DNA of 5,036 nucleotides from an uncultured Clostridia bacterium (lineage in GTDB: Bacteria > Bacillota > Clostridia > Oscillospirales > CAG-272): NCBI GenBank assembly GCA_946615525.1, contig CAMOHW010000076.1:1-5036 (forward strand). Direction: 5' to 3'. The translations under genes were made by a program, and so were the position numbers. Of the stretch, positions 1-5,036 are shown in pieces (the stretch's first letter is position 1; every line of letters begins with the position of its first letter). A model generated the notes under the pieces. That model saw only the letters and a program-made list of their open reading frames with translations, had not been told where the DNA came from and made no database searches.

Positions 1-828
1 TTGCTCACCCATATTTGGGGGGAAAAGATCGCCATTGTTCCCCCCAAGCCGCAAACCACGCGCCATCGTATTTTGGGAATTGAAACGCGCGGCGAGGATC
101 AATTTGTCTTTTTGGATACGCCGGGCATTTTTCAAGCAACCAATTCGCTGGGCGATTATATGGTCAAAACGGCAAACAACGCCATGTTGGATGCCGACGC
201 GGTCATTTTGGTAGCCGATGCCTCCTTTGCCCCCGGCGAGATCGAATTGCGCATTCTTAAAAACCTTGCGCAAAACGAAATACCGGTCATTCTGGCTTTG
301 AACAAGGTGGATCTTTGCCGGCGCGAAAAGCTTGCCGAAACCATTACTGCCTACGCCGCCGCGCATCCGTTTGCCGCGGTGGTTCCCATTTCCGCTAAAA
401 AGGGAAAGTTTGTGGACGAGCTGATGGAGGAGTGCGCCAAGTTTTTGCACGAGGACGAATGGATCTTTGAGGAGGATATGATCACCGATCAATCTCAGCG
501 CGCCCTTGCCGCAGAGCTGATCCGCGAAAAGGTTTTGCGCACTGTGGATCGGGAAGTCCCGCACGGGATCGCCGTTGTCATTGAAGAGTTCCGCGAGGAA
601 GATGGAATTACCCGCATTCGCGCCGAAATCTTCTGCGAAAAAGCCTCGCACAAAGGCATTCTTGTCGGCAAGGAGGGTGAAACGCTCAAACGCATTGGCT
701 CCTACGCTCGCGCAGATTTGGAAAAACTGCTGGAAACCAAAGTCTATCTGGACCTTTGGGTCAAGGTGAAAGAGAATTGGCGGGATAGCCAGCGCGGCAT
801 TACCGATTTCGGCTTTTCAGACGATTGA
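1..828 (+). CDS. era: GTPase Era, 5'-truncated by the window edge
   Basis: Era is an essential Ras-like GTPase with a KH RNA-binding domain. It binds the 3' end of 16S rRNA and helps mature the 30S subunit; it acts in the cytoplasm, partly at the membrane. Visible motifs, numbered from the first codon in the window: G2 PQTTRHRI (17-24), G3 DTPG (39-42), G4 NKVD (101-104), G5 SAKKG (131-135), and a KH GxxG loop GKEG (223-226) followed by the family's typical YLDLWVKVKENW. The G1 P-loop is absent because it lies just upstream. The first residues align with the segment right after GKS(T) in Era, so about 20-25 residues are missing from the usual ~300. The leading TTG is therefore an internal Leu codon, not a start. 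The TGA stop is 19 nt before recO. Identification is secure; the G2 region has PPKPQTT where SPKPQTT is common. Confidence 0.97.
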   Translation: MLTHIWGEKIAIVPPKPQTTRHRILGIETRGEDQFVFLDTPGIFQATNSLGDYMVKTANNAMLDADAVILVADASFAPGEIELRILKNLAQNEIPVILALNKVDLCRREKLAETITAYAAAHPFAAVVPISAKKGKFVDELMEECAKFLHEDEWIFEEDMITDQSQRALAAELIREKVLRTVDREVPHGIAVVIEEFREEDGITRIRAEIFCEKASHKGILVGKEGETLKRIGSYARADLEKLLETKVYLDLWVKVKENWRDSQRGITDFGFSDD

Positions 829-834
829 TTTTTT

Positions 835-840
835 GTGAGG
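835..840 (+). promoter_or_regulatory. Ribosome binding site of recO
   Basis: GTGAGG lies 7 nt before the ATG at 848, in the short era-recO gap. It supports that ATG as the recO start. No -10/-35 pair is visible in the 19-nt gap, so recO is most simply read as co-transcribed with era. Confidence 0.7.
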
Positions 841-847
841 AAACGAT

Positions 848-1675
848 ATGGCACAGCACGAGAGCATTGACGGATTGATCATCCGGACAAAGGATATGGG
901 TGACCACGACCGCTATTTGACGGTCCTGACCGCCGCACAGGGGAGAATGACGCTTCTTGCTAAGGGCGGCAGGGGCATCAAAGGAGGGCAAATATCGGTC
1001 AGCCAGCTCTATACCTATGCCAATTTTGAATATTACAAGCGCGGGGATTTCAATATTCTCAAATGCGGTAACCCCATTGAGCCGTTTTACGGCCTTTCCG
1101 AAGATTTGGATCGGCTGAATCTTGCGGCGTATTTCTGCGAGGTCGCCTATGAACTTTCGGATGAGGGCGAACCTGCCGCCGACCTGTTGCGCCTGCTGCT
1201 CAACTCGCTCCATGCCGTCAGTCGCGACCTGTATCCGCAAGAGCAGATCAAAGGGGCATTTGAAATACGCGTCGCCGCGCTTTCCGGCTATGCGCCGGAT
1301 CTTTTGGGGTGTCGCCAATGCAAAAAGATCGATGGCGACCTGCTTTATCTGGATGTTATGAACGGCTCTTTGATTTGTCCGGAATGCCTTTCCAAAGCCG
1401 GAGGAGCCGTTTACAAAGGGGAATATGCCGACGAATTGCGCGAAGCCGAGATCCTGTTGCGCCTGCCGGCGCCTGTGGTTGCGGCAATGCGGTATTGCCT
1501 GGGCGCGCCTGCCAACCGACTGTTTGCATTTGAACTTGCCGACCGGGAAGACCAACTCGTTTTTTCAAAATCGACCGAGACCTATCTGCTTTCGCATATC
1601 GGACACGGGTTTGAATCGCTTCGGTTTTATCGGGAACTACGCGGTGAAATCCCGCACAAAAAGGAAGGAAACTGA
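848..1675 (+). CDS. recO: DNA repair protein RecO (recombination mediator)
   Basis: RecO works with RecR (and RecF) to displace SSB and load RecA on single-stranded gaps, and it anneals complementary strands. At 275 residues it is slightly longer than the usual 240-260. The N-terminal OB-fold (about residues 1-80) begins with the family pattern GLIIRTKDMGDHDRYLTVLT, and LLAKGGRGIK follows. A helical middle (about 90-150) ends in SGYAPDLLGCRQC. A zinc site is formed by C155-x2-C158-x18-C177-x2-C180; many but not all RecO proteins keep these four cysteines. The C-terminus (GHGFESLRFYREL) matches the family's final helix. The ATG has a GTGAGG site 7 nt upstream. The gene is downstream of era, a common order in Bacillota, and mutS2 starts 1 nt after its stop, suggesting translational coupling. 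No frameshift or missing key residue is seen. Confidence 0.95.
   Translation: MAQHESIDGLIIRTKDMGDHDRYLTVLTAAQGRMTLLAKGGRGIKGGQISVSQLYTYANFEYYKRGDFNILKCGNPIEPFYGLSEDLDRLNLAAYFCEVAYELSDEGEPAADLLRLLLNSLHAVSRDLYPQEQIKGAFEIRVAALSGYAPDLLGCRQCKKIDGDLLYLDVMNGSLICPECLSKAGGAVYKGEYADELREAEILLRLPAPVVAAMRYCLGAPANRLFAFELADREDQLVFSKSTETYLLSHIGHGFESLRFYRELRGEIPHKKEGN
1661..1669 (+). promoter_or_regulatory. Ribosome binding site that sets the mutS2 start
   Basis: AAGGAAGGA sits inside the last codons of recO, 7 nt before the ATG at 1677. It decides the start: the open frame extends upstream to 1425, but that would overlap recO by about 250 bp and would add residues unlike any MutS2 N-terminus. With the start at 1677 the protein begins MGFSNRALTTLEFDKI, the normal MutS2 opening. 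Confidence 0.85.
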
Positions 1676-1676
1676 T

Positions 1677-4064
1677 ATGGGCTTTTCCAACCGGGCGCTT
1701 ACAACGCTGGAGTTTGACAAAATATGCGCCATGCTGGCGGACTGCGCCCCCACCGAAGGGGCAAAGGAATACGCCGCGCGCCTGTTGCCGTCCGATGACG
1801 AGGTTGTCATCCGGCGGCGGCTTTCGCATACCACCGATGCCCGTCGGCTTGCCGACGAAAAGGGAATGCCCCCCTTTGGCGGGATCCGCGAGGTGGAGGG
1901 CATTTGCGAACGGGCGCAAAAAGGGGCAATGCTCACGCCGCGCGAACTTTTGGAAGCGGCAAGAGTGTTTCACTCCGCCCGCGCGCTGATCGATTACAAC
2001 AAGGTCAACCGCACCTTTGCAACTTCTTTGGATGAACTGTTTGAGCGGTTGTTGCCCAATCGGACATTGGAAGAAAAAATTACAAGGTCTATTCTTTCCG
2101 AGGATCTGATCGCGGATGAGGCAAGTCACGAACTTGCCGAGGTCCGGCGCAAGATCCGCGACGCGCAAAATCGTATTAAGGATACTTTGCAAAAGTTTAT
2201 CAGCGGTTCCTATGCAAAATATTTGCAGGAAGCCATTGTTACCATGCGCAACGGCCGCTATGTGGTGCCGGTGCGGGTAGAGAACAAAAATGAGATCAAG
2301 GGACTCATTCATGATACCTCGGCTTCAGGGGCGACCGTTTTTGTGGAGCCGATGGCGGTGGTGGAAGCCAATAACGAATTGCGGATGCTGAACGCCAAGG
2401 AAGAACACGAGATCGAAAAGATTTTGTTTGCTCTTTCCGCCGAGATCGGTTCTGCATCCGAATCACTCCGGTTGAACTACGCCAACCTGACCGAACTTGC
2501 CTTCTGCTTTGCCTGTGGCGAACTTTCGGCGCGTATGAAGGCGTCGGAACCCATTCTTTCCCGGGAGGAGATCGATCTGATCCGCGCGCGGCATCCGCTC
2601 ATTGATCCCAAAAAGGTGGTCCCCATCAATGTTCGTCTGGGCAAGGATTGCGATACGCTTATCATTACAGGACCCAATACCGGTGGCAAAACGGTCACCC
2701 TCAAAACCATTGGACTTTTGACCTTGATGGCGCAATCCGGTCTGCATATTCCGGCGGATCCGGATTCCAAGATCCGAATTTTCGATCATGTGCTTGCCGA
2801 TATTGGTGACGAGCAGAGCATTGAACAATCGCTTTCCACCTTCTCCTCACACATGGTCAACATCGTTTCCATCGTTGGTCAGGTGGGTGCGCGTTCGCTT
2901 TGCCTGTTTGACGAACTGGGGGCCGGGACCGACCCCGTGGAAGGGGCGGCGCTGGCGGTCGCTATTATCGAATCGGTGCGGGAGAGCGGGGCGGTTTGTG
3001 CCGCTACCACGCACTATACCGAATTAAAGACCTACGCGCTCAATACTCCGGGTGTACTGAACGCTTCCTGCGAGTTTGATGTCAAAACCCTCAAACCCAC
3101 CTATCGGCTTATCCTCGGCACGCCGGGCAAGTCCAATGCGTTTGCCATTTCTGCAAAACTCGGTCTGCCGCAAAATATTATCGACCGCGCACAGGAGAAT
3201 CTGAATATCGACCAAAAGCAGTTTGAAGAAGTGATCGGCAAACTGGAAGAAGCGCGTTTGGAGGCCGACAAAAACCGCGCCGAAGCCGAGCGCCTGCGCG
3301 CCGAATACGAGCGCAAGAGCAAGGATAGCGAACGCGCCGTTGCGCAAATGCGGCGGGATGCCGAGCGGGAGATCGAGCAAAACCGCCGACAGGCGCAACA
3401 AATGCTACAAAGTGCCCGCGCTTCCAGCGACTTTATCTTTGCACAACTGGAAAAGGCAAAAAAAGCCGAGGCGGCAGGGAAACTGCACGAGGAACTGGAC
3501 GCAACGCGCCGCGCAGTGCGCGCAGAATTGCAAAAAAGCGAGAATATGGTAGATCCCGTAGAAACGACCGATGACGGAGAGTATGTTCTTCCGCGTCCGC
3601 TCAAAAAAGGAGATCGCGTCAAGTTGGTCAATATCGGTAAAGAGGGCGTTCTTCTGGATCTGCCCGATCATACCGGAACGGTTACCGTTCAAGCGGGCAT
3701 TTTGAAGACCAAAACCAAAGTGGAAAACCTGCGCCTGATCGAGGAAAAGGGAATGGTCATTCAAAACGGAAAGAAAAGGCCGGCATCCGACTTCCGCGTG
3801 CAGGTCAACCGTGATTTCCGGGATGAGATCGATCTGCGCGGAATGTTGGGTGATGAGGGCTGGCAGGCGGTTGACAAATATTTGGATGAAGCGACCGTCA
3901 GCGGATTTACCAAAGTCCGCCTGATCCACGGCAAGGGGACCGGAGCGCTGAAAAACGCGCTTTGGCAACGGCTGAAAAAGGACCGTCGCGTTGCTACCTT
4001 CCGCATCGGGCAATATGGAGAAGGGGACGGTGGCGTTACCGTTGTCGAGTTGAAAAACGATTGA
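1677..4064 (+). CDS. mutS2: Endonuclease MutS2 with C-terminal Smr domain
   Basis: MutS2 is a cytoplasmic dimeric ATPase that lacks the mismatch-reading domain of MutS. It affects homologous recombination, and in B. subtilis it binds collided ribosomes and splits them. The protein is 795 residues, the usual family size. In order: core and clamp (1-320) with NGRYVVPV (192-199) and the MutS2 hallmark HDTSASGATVFVEP (212-225); ABC-type ATPase with Walker A GPNTGGKT (332-339), STFSSHM (387-393), Walker B LCLFDE (408-413), GAGTDP (415-420) and the switch histidine in TTHYTE (H446); a long charged coiled coil (about 500-620); a small beta-rich KOW-like segment (about 640-690); and an Smr domain with DLRG (719-722), HGKGTG (751-756) and a GGVTVVEL ending. 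All expected catalytic motifs are intact. It starts 1 nt after recO and is the last gene of this transcript. Next to recO is not its position in B. subtilis, where it follows polX. Confidence 0.97.
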   Translation: MGFSNRALTTLEFDKICAMLADCAPTEGAKEYAARLLPSDDEVVIRRRLSHTTDARRLADEKGMPPFGGIREVEGICERAQKGAMLTPRELLEAARVFHSARALIDYNKVNRTFATSLDELFERLLPNRTLEEKITRSILSEDLIADEASHELAEVRRKIRDAQNRIKDTLQKFISGSYAKYLQEAIVTMRNGRYVVPVRVENKNEIKGLIHDTSASGATVFVEPMAVVEANNELRMLNAKEEHEIEKILFALSAEIGSASESLRLNYANLTELAFCFACGELSARMKASEPILSREEIDLIRARHPLIDPKKVVPINVRLGKDCDTLIITGPNTGGKTVTLKTIGLLTLMAQSGLHIPADPDSKIRIFDHVLADIGDEQSIEQSLSTFSSHMVNIVSIVGQVGARSLCLFDELGAGTDPVEGAALAVAIIESVRESGAVCAATTHYTELKTYALNTPGVLNASCEFDVKTLKPTYRLILGTPGKSNAFAISAKLGLPQNIIDRAQENLNIDQKQFEEVIGKLEEARLEADKNRAEAERLRAEYERKSKDSERAVAQMRRDAEREIEQNRRQAQQMLQSARASSDFIFAQLEKAKKAEAAGKLHEELDATRRAVRAELQKSENMVDPVETTDDGEYVLPRPLKKGDRVKLVNIGKEGVLLDLPDHTGTVTVQAGILKTKTKVENLRLIEEKGMVIQNGKKRPASDFRVQVNRDFRDEIDLRGMLGDEGWQAVDKYLDEATVSGFTKVRLIHGKGTGALKNALWQRLKKDRRVATFRIGQYGEGDGGVTVVELKND

Positions 4065-4101
4065 TTTTTCTATCAAAACTCCTTTCCGGAAGCCATTTTT
4101 C

Positions 4102-4128
4102 AAAAAAATAGAAAAAAACGAAAAAAGC
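4102..4128 (+). promoter_or_regulatory. Phased A-tracts, probable UP element of the secG promoter
   Basis: Three A-runs (4102-4108, 4112-4118, 4121-4126) have centres about 10 and 8.5 bp apart, close to one helical turn. They lie just upstream of the -35. With a start site near 4166 they fall at about -64 to -40, the zone contacted by the RNA polymerase alpha C-terminal domains. The last run, in GAAAAAAGC, resembles the proximal UP subsite. This is inference from position and composition; A-rich intergenic DNA alone could also explain it. Confidence 0.45.
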
Positions 4129-4130
4129 TC

Positions 4131-4159
4131 TTGCATTTTTCATTTCGGTATGGTAGAAT
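4131..4159 (+). promoter_or_regulatory. Sigma-A type promoter with extended -10, driving secG
   Basis: The -35 is TTGCAT (4131-4136; 3 of 6 consensus bases, with the key TTG). The spacer is exactly 17 bp. The -10 is TAGAAT (4154-4159; 5 of 6), preceded by TG one base upstream (4151-4152), an extended -10. Transcription would start near 4166, giving a leader of about 47 nt before the secG ATG. It is the best promoter match I noticed in the window and sits in its only sizeable gap between same-strand genes. Confidence 0.75.
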
Positions 4160-4199
4160 ATAGAAGTATTGGATCCCTCAATTCCAAATGGGGGAGTAT

Positions 4200-4204
4200 G
4201 GAGG
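4200..4204 (+). promoter_or_regulatory. Ribosome binding site that sets the secG start
   Basis: GGAGG lies 8 nt before the ATG at 4213. A second in-frame ATG at 4219 would be 14 nt away, too far for good initiation, so 4213 is preferred. Confidence 0.85.
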
Positions 4205-4212
4205 AATAAAAA

Positions 4213-4491
4213 ATGATTATGAATCTTTTGGCAAAGGTCCACCCGGCTTGGATCTATGTAATCGGCAGTTTTATGATCGCGCTTGCCATTTTCCTTTCCG
4301 TGGTTATTGCAAAGCAATCCGGAAAAGAAGAAGGCCTTTCCGGAACCATTGTAGGTAGTTCGGAATCCTATTTTGGAAAGAACAAAGGCGCAAACAAAAA
4401 TGCCATTCTTGCAAAACTGACCATCATTGGTTCTATTGCATTGGTTGTGCTTTCTGCCACGCTGATGATTCTTGTGAAGATTTCTTATTGA
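4213..4491 (+). CDS. secG: Protein translocase subunit SecG
   Basis: SecG is the small accessory subunit of the SecYEG channel in the inner membrane. It is not essential in many species and improves SecA-driven export. The 92-residue protein has two hydrophobic helices (about residues 13-33 and 70-88) joined by a polar cytoplasmic loop. The loop carries the family signature EGLSG (40-44), a Gly/Ser stretch (GSS, 48-50) and YFGKNKG (53-59), leading into AKLTIIGS. Size and topology are typical. The gene has its own promoter, a GGAGG ribosome binding site and a terminator 7 nt after the stop, so it looks monocistronic. In many Bacillota secG is followed by rnr and smpB; here a convergent gene follows. 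The call rests on the loop signature plus the two-helix layout, so it is firm although the protein is short. Confidence 0.92.
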   Translation: MIMNLLAKVHPAWIYVIGSFMIALAIFLSVVIAKQSGKEEGLSGTIVGSSESYFGKNKGANKNAILAKLTIIGSIALVVLSATLMILVKISY

Positions 4492-4498
4492 GATTCAC

Positions 4499-4535
4499 AA
4501 AAAAACGACCCGTTTTCAAAACGGGTCGTTTTTTT
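4499..4535. terminator. Bidirectional intrinsic terminator between secG and the DHH gene
   Basis: A perfect inverted repeat has arms 4499-4516 and 4518-4535 around C4517. The GC-rich core is CGACCCG / CGGGTCG, extended by TTTT/AAAA near the loop. It is flanked by seven A on the left and seven T on the right. Read rightward it ends secG with a T7 tract; read leftward the A-run becomes a T7 tract that ends the minus-strand gene, whose stop codon is only 5 nt away. The symmetry makes it a textbook factor-independent terminator for both convergent genes. Confidence 0.96.
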
Positions 4536-4540
4536 ATTGC

Positions 4541-5036
4541 CTAAAATCGATCGGGATTCTCGGCTTTAAAGCTTTTCAAAAGCTTCTCTGCCTCGGCAAG
4601 CAACTTTTTCTCGTCTTTTTTATTGTAAACGGTTGCACCGCAGGCGCAGGCGTGTCCGCCGCCGCCATAGCGCTCGGCAAGACTGCGCACCTCCACAAAC
4701 CGGGAGCGCAAACGCACGCGAATGCTGCCGTCATCGCATTCCGCAAACACAAGCCAAATCATACTGCCGCGGGTGGACTCCATCAAGTTGTTGACCTCGC
4801 TTGCTTCCTGCATGGTCAGGTGTTTGCGGCGGCGGTAAGCACGGCTGATGTGGAGCCAGGCAACGCCGCTTTCGGTATAACGGATCCGCCGAATGATCTC
4901 TGCGTGGAATTGCAGAATGCGCGGTTCTTCCAAATACATATTTGCGTAAAGGAATTGGGTATCAACCCCTTTTTCCATCATCTCTGCGGCATAACGCAGG
5001 GTAGAGGGGGTTGTTTCCCGGTAGCGGAACCTGCCC
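4541..5036 (-). CDS. DHH/DHHA1 family phosphoesterase (NrnA-like), C-terminal part
   Basis: About 165 C-terminal residues are visible. The frame stays open to the window edge, so the ATG pair at 4976-4981 is internal: residues before it read GRFRYRETTPSTLRYAAE, the typical end of the DHH domain in NrnA-like proteins. A linker and the DHHA1 substrate-binding domain follow, with SRFVEVRSLAERYGGGGH; the GGGGH motif is at 4652-4666. The family hydrolyses short RNA (nanoRNA), pAp or linear cyclic-dinucleotide products with Mn2+; the catalytic DHH motifs lie outside the window, so activity cannot be judged. Usual length is 310-340, so about half is seen. After GGGGH the sequence is ACACG where xxAAG is common. 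It ends TAG, convergent with secG and sharing its terminator. The family is sure; NrnA versus another DHH subfamily (for example GdpP-like C-terminus) is likely but not certain. The short length after GGGGH fits NrnA. Confidence 0.88.
   Translation of the reverse strand, partial: GRFRYRETTPSTLRYAAEMMEKGVDTQFLYANMYLEEPRILQFHAEIIRRIRYTESGVAWLHISRAYRRRKHLTMQEASEVNNLMESTRGSMIWLVFAECDDGSIRVRLRSRFVEVRSLAERYGGGGHACACGATVYNKKDEKKLLAEAEKLLKSFKAENPDRF

Noticed and set aside
1..3. TTG as a start codon for era.
   Set aside because: Downstream residues align with the segment just after the P-loop, so this is an internal Leu codon of a gene cut by the window edge, not a truncated or broken era.
821..833. 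The 13-nt ACGATTGATTTTT at the era stop recurs at the mutS2 stop (4057-4069).
   Set aside because: It is mostly an Asp-stop codon pair followed by T's; two copies with no structure around them are best explained by chance.
1425..1676. An upstream start for mutS2.
   Set aside because: It would overlap recO by about 250 bp, and the extra residues do not resemble MutS2; a good ribosome binding site precedes 1677.
800..2312. Long minus-strand open frames (251 and 318 residues) opposite recO and the start of mutS2.
   Set aside because: They lie fully antisense to genes with complete family motifs, have no recognisable domain, and reflect codon bias in the sense genes.
4061..4076. The TTGAT/ATCAA hairpin as a mutS2 terminator.
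   Set aside because: A five-pair AT-rich stem that includes the stop codon and has no T-tract after it.
3024..4136. Minus-strand open frames opposite the mutS2 coiled coil and Smr regions.
   Set aside because: Low-complexity Ser/Arg-rich or Phe-rich products typical of antisense to charged coiled-coil coding DNA; no family likeness.
4976..4981. The ATG pair as the start of the minus-strand gene.
   Set aside because: The frame stays open upstream to the edge and encodes conserved DHH-domain residues (FRYRETTP), so the gene continues outside the window.

Overview
The window is ordinary bacterial housekeeping DNA. It most likely comes from a Gram-positive anaerobe of the Bacillota (Clostridia in the broad sense). 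The evidence is the era-recO pairing, a MutS2 with a C-terminal Smr domain, strong AGGAGG-like ribosome binding sites, a consensus-type sigma-A promoter and a small two-helix SecG. Base composition is near balanced. I cannot name a genus or family. Coding density is high, and I see no mobile element, CRISPR array, tRNA or rRNA.

Layout. Positions 1-828 (+) hold the 3' nine-tenths of era; its P-loop lies just outside the window. Positions 848-1675 (+) are recO with a complete four-cysteine zinc site, and 1677-4064 (+) are mutS2. These three genes are almost contiguous (19-nt and 1-nt gaps) and look like one transcript. Positions 4065-4212 are an A-rich intergenic region with a well-formed promoter: phased A-tracts, a -35, and an extended -10. 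It drives secG at 4213-4491 (+). A perfectly symmetric hairpin flanked by A and T runs (4499-4535) then separates secG from a convergent gene on the minus strand. That gene, 4541 to the window edge, is the C-terminal half of a DHH/DHHA1 phosphoesterase of the NrnA type.

How they fit together. Era (30S maturation), RecO (RecFOR recombination mediator) and MutS2 (recombination control and, in B. subtilis, collided-ribosome splitting) share an operon that mixes ribosome and DNA maintenance. SecG, the accessory subunit of the SecYEG channel, appears to be its own transcription unit. The NrnA-like enzyme would degrade short RNA or cyclic-dinucleotide breakdown products. I found no convincing undescribed system. 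The best second-look items are the UP-element-like secG promoter, the shared bidirectional terminator, and the era-recO-mutS2 arrangement.
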